Positions 1 through 8,660 of a stretch of 39,109 nt of DNA are shown piece by piece. Position numbers and translations under genes: made by a program. Source of the DNA: Aquidulcibacter paucihalophilus (lineage in GTDB: Bacteria; Pseudomonadota; Alphaproteobacteria; Caulobacterales; Aquidulcibacteraceae); the NCBI RefSeq assembly GCF_002105465.1, contig NZ_NCSQ01000040.1:1-39109 (forward strand). The letters run 5' to 3'. The notes under the pieces were generated by a model, which was not told where the DNA came from, made no database searches, and saw nothing but the letters and a program-made list of their open reading frames with translations. Within the stretch, counting starts at the first letter, position 1. Each line of letters opens with the position of its first letter.

Positions 1-11
1 ACGCCTCTGGA

Positions 12-215
12 TCAGATACTTTGTCCACACGGCCTAGGCTTTTCGGTCGGCTTCTCAAAATCGTCTTTCGATAATGTAACCAAACTTTTGTGGATGCTGC
101 GAATGAGTTCGCTAAGATTTTCAGCTTTAATCTCATTGGCGTTTACATAGGAGGAGACAATTTCAGTCGTCATTTCTAAGATATCCGAGTTGGCGTGCTC
201 TTTTTGATTGCGCAT
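12..215 (-). pseudogene. MucR/Ros-family regulator, N-terminal half only (truncated or frameshifted)
   Basis: The 67 residues resemble the N-terminal alpha-helical part of MucR/Ros regulators (ILEMTTEIVSSYVNANEI, then LSELIRSIHKSL), which oligomerise and silence or regulate AT-rich promoters. Family members run to about 130-150 residues and carry a C-terminal zinc-finger DNA-binding domain. Here the frame stops after residue 67, just past the linker, so no zinc finger is encoded in it. Skipping one base near position 28 opens a frame reading VDKVSDPEA, which weakly resembles the family segment that follows the linker (V-x-K-x3-P-x-A). The gene may therefore be frameshifted and continue outside the window. 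A possible ribosome site (gagga) lies about 11 bases before the ATG. MucR identity is fairly firm from the N-terminus; broken status is likely, but the cause is unknown. Confidence 0.6.
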
Positions 216-560
216 CTTTCAGCAGTCCTCGCTTAGGTTGTTATGGAGTGACTGATACATCTGAATTGATCATGGATTAAGGTGCATTTATTCAATAAAA
301 GATTTTGTGACCATTTTCTAAGATTGAGTTTTGGCCTGTAAGTGTTGAGCAGAAATTATAGATATTTGATTTTGTGTAGAAAAAATTCGAAGAGAAAGAT
401 AGATTTTTTATGAATATGTCGAAAACAGGAATTTTCATTGTTATTAACCTTAGAAATGTGGAGATTGCATGAATTTACCTTGTGGTAATTTGAGCGACTT
501 GCCCTGTTGCATGAAACGCCTAGGTTCATGTATGACGGACCAAACGGAGACATAGTTACC
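216..560. other. AT-rich intergenic region between mucR-like fragment and glyA
   Basis: No gene is supported here. By direct count, 241-480 holds 70 G/C in 240 bases (about 29%), far below the neighbouring coding DNA. It must contain the divergent promoters of the mucR-like gene and glyA, but I cannot place convincing -35/-10 boxes. MucR proteins are known to bind AT-rich DNA, including their own upstream regions, so autoregulation is a reasonable inference. No tRNA, riboswitch or terminator is visible. Confidence 0.6.
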
Positions 561-1859
561 ATGACATCCCTCGCAGAAAGCCAAAATACTGTAAGCAAAG
601 ATTTTTTTACGGCTTCGCTGGGGTCTAAGGATTCCGCCCTAGCGGCTTCGATTGCCGAGGAACTGCACCGGCAGCAGTCGCAGATTGAGCTCATCGCCTC
701 GGAAAACATTGTGTCTCGCGCCGTTTTGGAAGCGCAGGGCTCGGTTTTGACCAATAAATACGCCGAAGGCTATCCGGGCCGGCGCTATTATGGTGGTTGT
801 GAATTTGTAGATGTTGCGGAAAATCTGGCGCTCGAACGGGCGAAGGCTTTGTTTGATTGCAGCTATGCTAACGTACAACCCCACTCTGGGGCCCAGGCCA
901 ACCAAGCTGTCTTTATGGCGCTCTTGAAGCCAGGCGATACGTTTCTTGGTCTTGACTTGGCAAGTGGGGGCCACCTCACACATGGTTCGCCCGCGAACCA
1001 ATCTGGCAAGTGGTTTAATGCGATTTCTTATGGGGTTCGTCCCGATACCCATTTAATTGACTATGATGCTGTTGAGGCTTTGGCCAAGGAGCATCAGCCA
1101 AAAGTGATTATTGCGGGTGGATCAGCTTATCCGCGCCAGATCGATTTTGCACGATTCCGGGCCGTTGCTGATTCCGTCGGGGCTTATTTCATGGTGGATA
1201 TGGCGCATTTTGCTGGTCTGGTTGCGGGCAAAGCCCATCCAAACCCGTTGGACCACGCCCATGTTGTGACAACCACAACCCATAAAACCCTTCGTGGGCC
1301 GCGGGGCGGCATGATTTTGTCCAATGATGAAGCACTGGGTAAGAAGTTCAATTCCGCTGTTTTCCCTGGCTTGCAAGGGGGGCCACTTATGCATGTTATC
1401 GCGGCAAAGGCGGTCGCATTTGGTGAGGCTTTAACACCCGAGTTCCAAGCCTATGCGCGCCAAGTTGTTGCCAATGCACAGGCCATGGCAGCAGCGGTGA
1501 AGGCAGGGGGATTTGATCTGGTCTCTGGCGGCACTGATACACATGTCGTTTTGGTCGATCTGCGACCGAAGGATTTGACCGGCAAAGCGAGTGAGGCCGC
1601 GTTGGAGCGCGCGGGCTTTACTTGTAACAAAAATGGTGTGCCCTTTGATCCCAAGCCACCTGCAACCACGTCAGGCGTTCGTTTGGGATCGCCAGCAGGC
1701 ACCACACGCGGCTTCGGCACCGAAGAATTCACTTGGATTGGCAACAAGATCGTGGAAGTCTTGGATGCGCTTGCCGGTACGCCTGATGGCAATCCGGAAG
1801 TGGAAAGCCGCGTGCGGCGCGAAGTTGAATCGATGTGCGCCCGTTTCCCAATCTATTGA
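561..1859 (+). CDS. glyA: Serine hydroxymethyltransferase
   Basis: PLP-dependent cytosolic enzyme that interconverts serine and glycine and makes 5,10-methylene-tetrahydrofolate, the main source of one-carbon units. The 432-residue product has the usual family length and the fold-type I signatures: LIASEN near the N-terminus, the tetrahydrofolate/PLP region with SGAQAN and HLTHG, the [10 protein letters not shown] segment, and the PLP lysine in [14 protein letters not shown] (K242 from this start). The frame is open upstream to 507, but the ATG at 561 is preferred because a GGAG lies about 12 bases before it and the protein then has standard length. A 53-base gap leads to nrdR, a pairing common in alphaproteobacteria. 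Confidence 0.97.
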   Translation: MTSLAESQNTVSKDFFTASLGSKDSALAASIAEELHRQQSQIELIASENIVSRAVLEAQGSVLTNKYAEGYPGRRYYGGCEFVDVAENLALERAKALFDCSYANVQPHSGAQANQAVFMALLKPGDTFLGLDLASGGHLTHGSPANQSGKWFNAISYGVRPDTHLIDYDAVEALAKEHQPKVIIAGGSAYPRQIDFARFRAVADSVGAYFMVDMAHFAGLVAGKAHPNPLDHAHVVTTTTHKTLRGPRGGMILSNDEALGKKFNSAVFPGLQGGPLMHVIAAKAVAFGEALTPEFQAYARQVVANAQAMAAAVKAGGFDLVSGGTDTHVVLVDLRPKDLTGKASEAALERAGFTCNKNGVPFDPKPPATTSGVRLGSPAGTTRGFGTEEFTWIGNKIVEVLDALAGTPDGNPEVESRVRREVESMCARFPIY

Positions 1860-1871
1860 GTTGGCGGCGAG

Positions 1872-1888
1872 GTGAGGGGTGGCCTCAC
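1872..1888 (+). repeat. Hairpin in the glyA-nrdR gap
   Basis: Perfect 6-bp inverted repeat GTGAGG/CCTCAC (1872-1877 and 1883-1888) with a 5-base loop, between the glyA stop and the nrdR ribosome site. No T run follows, so it is not a standard intrinsic terminator. It may be a processing or attenuation structure that separates glyA from the downstream genes. Confidence 0.4.
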
Positions 1889-1912
1889 TGAGTGCTTTCG
1901 AAAGGATAATTC

Positions 1913-2407
1913 ATGCGTTGCCCCTTCTGCGGATTTGCTGACACGCAGGTGAAGGATTCGCGTCCGGCTGAGGATGGCGTTTCGATCCGACGGCGGCGGC
2001 AATGCCCGGCATGTGGCGGGCGCTTTACGACGTTTGAGCGTGTGCAATTGCGCGAGCTGAAAGTCATTAAGCGCGATGGAACGCGCGAATTGTTTGACCG
2101 CGACAAGCTGCACCGTTCGGTGGCCATTGCGTTGCGCAAGCGCGAAGTCCCAGAAGAACGGATTGAACATCTGATTTCTGGCATTGTTCGACGTCTGGAA
2201 ACATCGGGTGAGACCGAAATCTCAACCAGCACGGTCGGTCAATTTGTTTTGGATGCTTTGGGGGAAACAGACCCCGTTGCTTTCGTCCGCTATGCCTCAG
2301 TGTACCGGGATTTCCGTGAAGCCGAGGATTTCAACCGCTTTGTCGATGATGAGCTTGGTGCGTTGAAGGAAAGTTTAAAGCGTCGGGGCAATGTGCGTGA
2401 CGATTAA
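1913..2407 (+). CDS. nrdR: Transcriptional repressor NrdR (ribonucleotide reductase regulator)
   Basis: NrdR senses dATP/ATP and represses ribonucleotide reductase genes by binding NrdR boxes. The 164-residue product shows both diagnostic parts: an N-terminal zinc ribbon (C3, C6, C31, C34, in MRCPFCG and [13 protein letters not shown]) and an ATP-cone at about residues 46-136 ([17 protein letters not shown] to [13 protein letters not shown]). An AAGGAT ribosome site lies about 7 bases before the ATG. The downstream reductase gene begins inside its last codons, implying translational coupling. No NrdR box or nrd gene was found in the window, so its targets lie elsewhere. Confidence 0.97.
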   Translation: MRCPFCGFADTQVKDSRPAEDGVSIRRRRQCPACGGRFTTFERVQLRELKVIKRDGTRELFDRDKLHRSVAIALRKREVPEERIEHLISGIVRRLETSGETEISTSTVGQFVLDALGETDPVAFVRYASVYRDFREAEDFNRFVDDELGALKESLKRRGNVRDD

Positions 2408-3098
2408 GTCGGCGATAGATCGCCCGAAGATCACATTGAAATTGGCCACCAGTCTGGATGCTCGTATTGCGACGGTGACGGGGCAAAGCCAATGGATTAC
2501 AGGACCAGAATCGCGAGCCGAAGTTCATCGCATGCGCGCGCGCCATGGTGCGGTTCTGACAGGCATTGGCACTGTTTTGGCCGATGACCCCGAGCTTACC
2601 GCGCGACTGGATCCGCCCGCGCCCCAACAGCCTTTACGGGTGGTGCTTGATTCTGCCGCGCACTTGCCGCTGGACAGCAAACTCGTCAGGACAAGCGATC
2701 AGGCAGCCGTTATTTGGTGTACATCAACCTCGCTTCCTGACCAGCCTTTGGATGGCAAGCCAGGGGTTTATCACCATCAAATCAGCCGAAACCGAGCGGG
2801 CAAGACAGGCCTCGACCTTGAGGCGGTGCTGCGCATGCTGCGCCAAACCTACAACGTCAAAACCGTCATGGTGGAAACTGGACCCACTCTTGCCACTGCT
2901 TTTGTCCGTGCCGGGCTGGTCGATCAAATAGCTTGGTTTCGCGCACCTATCCTTTTGGGCGGTGATGGACGGCCCGTCTTTGAAAGCCTAGAGGTTGAAG
3001 CCTTGTCACAGGCTTTGGAGCTGCATCCGAAAGAGCCACAAAAATTTGGACGCGATGTGCTTGACTACTTCGACTTAAGCTCAACTGAGAAGGCATAG
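2391..3098 (+). CDS. RibD-type reductase domain protein (no deaminase domain)
   Basis: The 235-residue protein matches the C-terminal reductase domain of RibD (dihydrofolate reductase-like fold), which reduces the pyrimidinone ribose side chain with NADPH in riboflavin synthesis. Visible signatures are [33 protein letters not shown], the substrate-binding [18 protein letters not shown] and [10 protein letters not shown]. Bifunctional RibD is about 360 residues with an N-terminal zinc deaminase (HAE and PCxxxGxTPPC motifs). Those are absent, and the gene starts inside the end of nrdR, so no room exists for them. ATG 2391 or GTG 2397 could be the start. It ends 2 bases before ribE, consistent with one transcript. 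A role in riboflavin synthesis is strongly suggested by position; it could also be a RibD-C paralogue with another substrate. Confidence 0.85.
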   Translation: MCVTIKSAIDRPKITLKLATSLDARIATVTGQSQWITGPESRAEVHRMRARHGAVLTGIGTVLADDPELTARLDPPAPQQPLRVVLDSAAHLPLDSKLVRTSDQAAVIWCTSTSLPDQPLDGKPGVYHHQISRNRAGKTGLDLEAVLRMLRQTYNVKTVMVETGPTLATAFVRAGLVDQIAWFRAPILLGGDGRPVFESLEVEALSQALELHPKEPQKFGRDVLDYFDLSSTEKA

Positions 3099-3100
3099 GC

Positions 3101-3709
3101 ATGTTCACAGGGATAATCACCGATATTGGTACAATTGTCGCGAAGGATCACAAGCCCGGTACAGATGCGGTCTTCACCGTCGACAGCGGCTATGATGCTG
3201 CAAGCCTTGCCTTGGGCGCTTCTGTGAGCCACCAAGGCGTCTGCCTCACTCTGATTTCGTTTGAGGCTCTTGCATCTGGAGCCCGCTGGCGGGTGCAAGT
3301 CAGCCAAGAGACCTTAGACGTAACCTGCGCCAAGGAATGGCAAGTTGGCACACAGCTCAATCTTGAACGGGCTCTCAAGCTAGGCGATGAACTGGGTGGC
3401 CATATGGTATCAGGCCATGTCGACGGAATCGGCGAAGTTGTTGCCGTAACACCCGAAAATGAGAGCCACCGTGTCTCAATTAAGGTGCCGGAAGGTTTGG
3501 CTAAATACGTCTCACCCAAGGGTTCAATCGCCGTTGATGGGGTTTCTTTGACGATCAATGAAGTTGATGATGTGACTTTTGGGGTAAACATCATCCCCCA
3601 CACCTGGCACGTGACAACATTGGGTCGCCTAAAGCTAGGAACACGTGTTAATCTTGAAGCGGATCAAGTTGCACGTTACGTGGAACGCATCTTATCTCGT
3701 ACGACCTGA
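3101..3709 (+). CDS. ribE: Riboflavin synthase alpha subunit
   Basis: Catalyses dismutation of two 6,7-dimethyl-8-ribityllumazine molecules to riboflavin and the pyrimidinedione precursor. The 202 residues are standard length and show two tandem lumazine-binding barrels. The first starts MFTGIITDIGTI. The second starts about residue 97 with ELGGHMVSGHVDGIGEV and ends with SLTINEV and FGVNIIPHTW. The start ATG follows the reductase stop by 2 bases. In related genomes ribBA often follows, but here ribH starts 35 bases after the stop. Confidence 0.97.
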   Translation: MFTGIITDIGTIVAKDHKPGTDAVFTVDSGYDAASLALGASVSHQGVCLTLISFEALASGARWRVQVSQETLDVTCAKEWQVGTQLNLERALKLGDELGGHMVSGHVDGIGEVVAVTPENESHRVSIKVPEGLAKYVSPKGSIAVDGVSLTINEVDDVTFGVNIIPHTWHVTTLGRLKLGTRVNLEADQVARYVERILSRTT

Positions 3710-3744
3710 CGGCCACCTCATTCGCATCAACCTTGGACTAGGCT

Positions 3745-4212
3745 ATGACCCTATCTTTCGACCCACCTCATCTTTTGTTCGTTGTTGGCGATTTCTATAC
3801 CCATATCGCCGAAGAATTGGTCGCGGGTGCCGCTGAAGCCATCAAGGCTGCTAATGGGACCTATGATGTCATCAAAGTTCCCGGGGCCTTTGAAATTCCA
3901 GCGGTGATTGCGCATGCGGATCGGGCCACGCATCGCCCGGCTGGTCGCCATTATGATGGCTATGTGGCGCTGGGCTGCGTTATTCGCGGCGAGACCTCCC
4001 ACTATGACTATGTGTGCGGGGAAAGCGCCCGTGCTTTGATGGAACTTTCGGTCGAGGGGCTGCCGATTGGCTATGGTATCTTGACCGTCGAAAATGAAGC
4101 CCAAGCACTTGCTCGCGCCAAGCGTGATCAGAAGAATAAGGGCAGGGATGCTGTTGTCGCTTGCCTCACTATGTTGTCGGTCAAGCGGCGCTTGAACATG
4201 GGCGGCGTATGA
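3745..4212 (+). CDS. ribH: 6,7-dimethyl-8-ribityllumazine synthase
   Basis: Penultimate riboflavin enzyme: condenses the ribitylaminopyrimidinedione with 3,4-dihydroxy-2-butanone 4-phosphate. The 155 residues show the family landmarks PGAFEIPAV (substrate binding), VALGCVIRGETSHYDYV (phosphate binding, with the catalytic histidine) and GILTVENEAQALARA. Its stop codon overlaps the nusB start in an ATGA arrangement, so translation of the two is probably coupled. The riboflavin-nusB link is widely conserved in proteobacteria. Confidence 0.97.
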   Translation: MTLSFDPPHLLFVVGDFYTHIAEELVAGAAEAIKAANGTYDVIKVPGAFEIPAVIAHADRATHRPAGRHYDGYVALGCVIRGETSHYDYVCGESARALMELSVEGLPIGYGILTVENEAQALARAKRDQKNKGRDAVVACLTMLSVKRRLNMGGV

Positions 4213-4694
4213 CCCGCACCAAGCCATCGACACTGACTGACGCCCGCCGTGGCGCGCGTTTGGCTGCGGTTCAAGCACTCTATCAAATGGAAATGTCTGG
4301 CGGTGGCGTGAAATCGACCGTGCGCGAATATCTCGATCATCGTTTGGGTGAGGATAGCGAGACCGGGCCGCTTGAGACAGCCGACGCCGATTTCTTTCGC
4401 GCGCTGGTGGAAGGCGTTGTGGCAGAACAAGCCTTAATCGATGCTTCGATCAAAACGCGCTTGGCTAAGGGGTGGCGGCTTGAGCGGATTGATTCGATTG
4501 TGCGGGCGGCCGTGCGCGCGGCCACCTTTGAATTGCTGCGCCGAGGCGATGTACCAGTAGCTGTTGTTATTGATGAATATGTTGGCATTGTTAATGCCTT
4601 CTTTGAAGGCCCGGAAGGTGGCTTTACCAATGGATTGTTGGATCGCTTGGCCCGAGAGCTCAACGCCAATGACTTGCGCCAGCTGACCTCGTGA
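4209..4694 (+). CDS. nusB: Transcription antitermination factor NusB
   Basis: RNA-binding all-helical protein that acts with NusE (S10) in rRNA antitermination. From the ATG at 4209, which overlaps the ribH stop, the product is 161 residues. It begins TKPSTLTDARRGARLAAVQALYQMEM, the typical NusB helix 1, and contains the RIDSIVRAAVRAATFELL and VAVVIDEYVGIVNAFF segments and the C-terminal FTNGLLDRLAREL. The frame is open upstream to 4161 inside ribH, but the overlapping ATG gives the normal N-terminus. Confidence 0.96.
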   Translation: MTRTKPSTLTDARRGARLAAVQALYQMEMSGGGVKSTVREYLDHRLGEDSETGPLETADADFFRALVEGVVAEQALIDASIKTRLAKGWRLERIDSIVRAAVRAATFELLRRGDVPVAVVIDEYVGIVNAFFEGPEGGFTNGLLDRLARELNANDLRQLTS

Positions 4695-4710
4695 GCCTTG
4701 GGTAAACGGG

Positions 4711-5712
4711 GTGGCACGGGCACCATCAGAATTTGATCTGATCGCTCACCTCTGGGCGCCTCTGGCGCGTGGCGTTGCAGGTGCCTTTGATCTTAAGGAT
4801 GATGTGGCGCAATTGCCGGTTTCGCCGCATGGGCTGGTGGTGACCTGCGACCAGATCATTGAAGGCACACATTTTTTATCCTCCGATAGCCTTGATTGGG
4901 TGGCCAAACGGTTGGTGCGGCGGAATTTGTCTGATCTAATCGCTAAGGGCTGCAAGCCTATTGGTGCTTTGTTGGCTTTAGCTTGGCCAAAGGAGCGACC
5001 TCTGGCGCAGGTGGCAGACTTTGCGAGAGGCTTGGGCGATGATTTAGCCGCCCTTTGTGGCAATTGTCCGCTTCTGGGTGGGGACACAAGCGCCACCGAG
5101 GGTCCCTTAGTTGCAAGTCTCACTCTGATCGGTACCCCTTTGGCGCCAACTGCAAAGCCAATTTTGCGAATAGGTGCTCAACCTGGAGACGGGATTTTTC
5201 TGACAGGGACCTTGGGCGACGCCTATCTAGGTCTGCAAGTTCGTTTGGGCCAAATGGACGCAAGCCAGCTGACGCAAGCTGTCCAACTGGCCCTTGCGCC
5301 TAAACCGCCGCCTTTGGCGACAGCCGATCTGGTAGCAACCTTTGCCAAAGCCAGCATCGATGTTTCTGACGGCTTGTTGGCCGATGCCAGTCATATCGCG
5401 CTAGCCTCTCATCTGTCCTTGGCCATAGAACTCGATGATTTGCCGCTTTCGAACGAGGCGGCAACATGGCTTGAACGGTCAAACGATCATGTTGAAAGCC
5501 TGTTGGCGCTGGCAACCGGTGGAGATGACTATCAAAGCCTGTTCTGCGCTGCGCCAGAGCACGCCTCAACCCTGACGGCCCATTTTCAGGCCATCCGTGT
5601 CCAACTGACTCAAATCGGTAGATGCTGTGAGGGACAGGGCGTGGCGCTGACCTATCGCGGGCAAGCCATTGCTTTGCCCAACCGGCGCGGTTGGCAGTTT
5701 AGCGACGCATAA
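4711..5712 (+). CDS. thiL: Thiamine-monophosphate kinase
   Basis: ATP-dependent phosphorylation of thiamine monophosphate to thiamine pyrophosphate. The 333-residue protein has the PurM-like kinase landmarks: N-terminal SEFDLIAHLW, DQIIEGTHF, the LLGGDTSATEGP metal/ATP segment, SIDVSDGLLADASHIA, and TGGDDYQSLF, where the family usually reads GGEDYEL. The start is GTG at 4711; no in-frame ATG lies nearby. It follows nusB by 16 bases and is the last gene of the plus-strand cluster. Its last 14 bases overlap the end of the convergent gene on the other strand. Confidence 0.95.
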   Translation: MARAPSEFDLIAHLWAPLARGVAGAFDLKDDVAQLPVSPHGLVVTCDQIIEGTHFLSSDSLDWVAKRLVRRNLSDLIAKGCKPIGALLALAWPKERPLAQVADFARGLGDDLAALCGNCPLLGGDTSATEGPLVASLTLIGTPLAPTAKPILRIGAQPGDGIFLTGTLGDAYLGLQVRLGQMDASQLTQAVQLALAPKPPPLATADLVATFAKASIDVSDGLLADASHIALASHLSLAIELDDLPLSNEAATWLERSNDHVESLLALATGGDDYQSLFCAAPEHASTLTAHFQAIRVQLTQIGRCCEGQGVALTYRGQAIALPNRRGWQFSDA

Positions 5713-6142
5713 AGGCAACTTGTTCAAGTGAGACGCGGGTTACGCGCAAGCCCGGTTTCAGGGACGTTACGACTTGAGTCACAATCCGAACAATGGCGGC
5801 CTGATCAAACGTATTGGGCCCTTTGCCTTCAGGAATTGGATTACGACCCGTTGCACGCGTGATTCCATCGCGAACTAAGAAATGTTGTTCCCGCACAAAA
5901 GTCGCAGCATTGAGATCAGACATTCGGATCTTCAAGGTCACAAATAGATAATTCACCAACGCGCCGTTGCGCGCGATTGGCAGAACGACATTGATTAATT
6001 CTGCCACCAGCGGCTCGCCTGCCTCTTCGGCCTTGCCTTCGGCGGCATTTGCGCTTTGGGCGGCAAGCAAAGGAATCGCAACCGCAGCACCGGCAGCAGC
6101 CGCACTTAAAGCAAGGGTGGATCGGCGTGTGGGATCAGACAT
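5699..6142 (-). CDS. Tat-exported or membrane-anchored protein of unknown function
   Basis: I do not recognise a named family. From the ATG at 6142 the product is 147 residues and begins with a twin-arginine signal-like sequence (DPTRRSTLALS followed by an Ala-rich hydrophobic stretch ending AQSANAAE). The mature part, LINVVLPIARNGALVNYLFVTLKI onward, is a short alternating beta/helix domain ending at the C-terminus. Its pattern loosely resembles periplasmic FliL-type domains, but this is only an impression. The frame is open upstream to 6235, which would bury the signal peptide, so the internal start is preferred. The 3' end overlaps thiL by 14 bases in convergent orientation. It is divergent from hppA across a 207-base gap. 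Confidence 0.7.
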   Translation of the reverse strand: MSDPTRRSTLALSAAAAGAAVAIPLLAAQSANAAEGKAEEAGEPLVAELINVVLPIARNGALVNYLFVTLKIRMSDLNAATFVREQHFLVRDGITRATGRNPIPEGKGPNTFDQAAIVRIVTQVVTSLKPGLRVTRVSLEQVAFMRR

Positions 6143-6349
6143 AGATTTTGTCTGCCATAGGAAAGTCGACGAATGGTTAATGTACAGGCGGTTTTGCGGT
6201 TTACTGACAAGGATTTCGCGAAACCGACGCGGCACATTGCAAGCTGCGCAATCGCCCCCTAAAGAAGAAGGACCAATAAAGGGGGATCATCCGGAGAGTG
6301 GGAGACGAACTGCCACCACGGGTGAATCTGGAAACGAAAGAGGTACAAC

Positions 6350-8494
6350 ATGGACGTTAGCGTCATGAGTGTGGTCGCGGCCATTGGGGCCGGGGTCCTT
6401 GCGTTGATCTACGGCTTCATCACCGTTCAACAAGTTCTAAAAGCAAGCCCAGGTAGCGCCCGTATGCAAGAAATTGCTGCGGCGATTCAAGAGGGGGCAA
6501 ATGCCTATCTCAACCGTCAATATACAACGATCGCCATTGTTGGCGTGGTGATTGCGGTTCTTCTCACGTTCCTTTTCACAATCGAGACATCACTTGGCTT
6601 TGTGCTGGGTGCTGTGCTGTCAGGCCTTGCAGGCTATGTCGGGATGCTCGTATCGGTTCGCGCAAATGTTCGTACGACCGAGGCGTCGCGCAATAGCTTG
6701 GCGGCCGGTCTTTCCATGGCCTTCCGTGCCGGTGCTGTTACAGGCATGCTGGTGGCTGGTTTGGCCTTGATCGGCGTTGCGGGCTATTATTACATTCTGA
6801 CCCAAGTTCTTGGGCTAGAGCCAACCAGCCGCAAAGTTATCGACCCATTGGTTGCTTTGGGCTTTGGTGCTTCCTTGATTTCCATCTTTGCCCGTCTCGG
6901 TGGCGGTATCTTCACCAAGGGTGCAGACGTTGGCGGCGACATGGTCGGCAAAGTTGAAGCTGGCATTCCAGAAGATGATCCACGCAACCCTGCAACCATC
7001 GCAGACAATGTCGGCGACAATGTCGGTGATTGTGCAGGTATGGCTGCAGACTTGTTTGAAACCTATGCCGTGACTTTGGTTGCTACGATGGTCTTGGCGT
7101 CGATCTTCTTCAAAGAAGCCGGTGCCGCCGTGATGATGTCTTTGCCTTTGGCGATTGGGGCCATGGCAATCGTAACCTCGATCATTGGCACCTATTTTGT
7201 CCGCTTGGGCCAAGACAACAACATCATGAATGCTTTGTATAAAGGCCTGATCGCGGCGGGGGTTCTCTCCGTTGTAGGTCTTTATGCAGTGGTTCAAGCA
7301 ACGGTAACCCAAACCTATACGACCAGCGGTGGCGTAACGATCACAGCTATGAACCTGTTCTTCTCCGGCGTGATAGGTTTGGTCGTGACCGCAGCGATTG
7401 TGTGGGTGACCGAATATTACACGGGCACTGACTATCGTCCGGTGAAATCGGTGGCCCAGGCTTCGGTTTCTGGCCATGGTACTAACGTCATCCAAGGCTT
7501 GGCTGTGTCGATGGAAGCAACGGCCCTGCCAGCTTTGATCATCGTGGGCGGTATCTTAGCGACCTTCAACTTGGCAGGTTTGTTCGGGATCGCCATTGCA
7601 ACCACCACGATGTTGTCGGTTGCTGGTATCATCGTAGCTCTCGATGCGTTTGGTCCTGTAACGGATAATGCCGGTGGTATTGCCGAAATGGCCAATTTGC
7701 CTCCCGAAGTTCGCAAAACCACTGACGCCTTGGATGCTGTCGGTAACACCACCAAAGCTGTGACCAAGGGCTATGCCATTGGTTCAGCGGGTCTCGGGGC
7801 CCTGGTGTTGTTTGCCGCCTATACGGAAGACTTGAAATATTTCTCCAGCAATGCGGCTGAATATCCGTATTTTGCTGGCGTAAACGTCAGCTTCGACCTC
7901 TCAAACCCCTATGTGGTTGTTGGTCTGTTGATTGGTGGTCTTCTGCCGTATCTCTTCGGTGGCTGGTCGATGACGGCCGTGGGCCGGGCAGCAGAAGCCG
8001 TGGTGCAAGAGGTGCGTCGCCAGTTCCGCGAAATTCCTGGCATTATGGAAGGCACGGGCAAGCCGGACTATGGTCGGGCCGTCGATATTCTGACCAAAGC
8101 TGCGATCCGTGAAATGATCGTGCCAAGCTTGCTGCCAGTCTTGTCGCCGATCGTTTTGTTCTTCGCCATCAACATGATTGCGGGTAAAGCGCAGGCTTTG
8201 GCGGCAGTTGGTGCCATGCTTTTGGGCGTGATTGTGACGGGTCTGTTCGTCGCCATTTCCATGACATCGGGCGGCGGGGCTTGGGACAATGCCAAAAAGT
8301 CGTTCGAAGATGGCTTTGTGGACCGCGACGGCGTCAAGCACATGAAGGGGTCAGACGCTCATAAAGCGTCTGTCACTGGCGACACGGTTGGCGATCCATA
8401 CAAGGATACCTCCGGTCCCGCGGTAAACCCCATGATCAAAATCACCAATATTGTGGCTTTGCTCCTATTGGCGGTTTTGGCACATCAAGGCTAA
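6350..8494 (+). CDS. hppA: Membrane-bound proton-translocating pyrophosphatase, K+-independent type
   Basis: Hydrolyses pyrophosphate and pumps protons across the cytoplasmic membrane. The 714-residue protein has many hydrophobic segments and the canonical pyrophosphate-binding block [20 protein letters not shown] with [19 protein letters not shown] (about residues 183-238), plus a late DNAKK segment and [15 protein letters not shown] near the C-terminus. The motif [10 protein letters not shown] has Lys and Thr at the two positions that in this family mark potassium-independent enzymes (Ala and Gly or Ala in potassium-dependent ones). An AGAGG ribosome site lies 6 bases before the ATG. The gene stands alone, with a terminator directly after it. 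Confidence 0.97.
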   Translation: MDVSVMSVVAAIGAGVLALIYGFITVQQVLKASPGSARMQEIAAAIQEGANAYLNRQYTTIAIVGVVIAVLLTFLFTIETSLGFVLGAVLSGLAGYVGMLVSVRANVRTTEASRNSLAAGLSMAFRAGAVTGMLVAGLALIGVAGYYYILTQVLGLEPTSRKVIDPLVALGFGASLISIFARLGGGIFTKGADVGGDMVGKVEAGIPEDDPRNPATIADNVGDNVGDCAGMAADLFETYAVTLVATMVLASIFFKEAGAAVMMSLPLAIGAMAIVTSIIGTYFVRLGQDNNIMNALYKGLIAAGVLSVVGLYAVVQATVTQTYTTSGGVTITAMNLFFSGVIGLVVTAAIVWVTEYYTGTDYRPVKSVAQASVSGHGTNVIQGLAVSMEATALPALIIVGGILATFNLAGLFGIAIATTTMLSVAGIIVALDAFGPVTDNAGGIAEMANLPPEVRKTTDALDAVGNTTKAVTKGYAIGSAGLGALVLFAAYTEDLKYFSSNAAEYPYFAGVNVSFDLSNPYVVVGLLIGGLLPYLFGGWSMTAVGRAAEAVVQEVRRQFREIPGIMEGTGKPDYGRAVDILTKAAIREMIVPSLLPVLSPIVLFFAINMIAGKAQALAAVGAMLLGVIVTGLFVAISMTSGGGAWDNAKKSFEDGFVDRDGVKHMKGSDAHKASVTGDTVGDPYKDTSGPAVNPMIKITNIVALLLLAVLAHQG

Positions 8495-8516
8495 CGCGCG
8501 ATCCATTCAAGCATAG

Positions 8517-8550
8517 AAAGTCCCGGTCGCAAGGCCGGGACTTTTTGTTT
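8517..8550 (+). terminator. Intrinsic terminator after hppA
   Basis: Perfect 10-bp stem AAAGTCCCGG (8517-8526) with CCGGGACTTT (8535-8544), 8-base loop, then a T-rich tail (ctttttgttt). It sits 22 bases past the hppA stop. This is the clearest Rho-independent terminator in the window. Confidence 0.9.
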
Positions 8551-8660
8551 GCCCTATCGGGGCTCTGAACCACGAGAAATAAACCGCCTGAAGCGCAGCA
8601 AGGCGCTTGGCCAAGCTGCAATGGTTAGTTAGGCTAGGTGAAACGAGCGAGGCGAGGAGA

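Noticed and set aside
6815..7495. 226-codon open frame antisense to hppA
   Set aside because: His/Arg/Asn-rich shadow of the conserved pyrophosphatase coding strand, with no recognisable domain.
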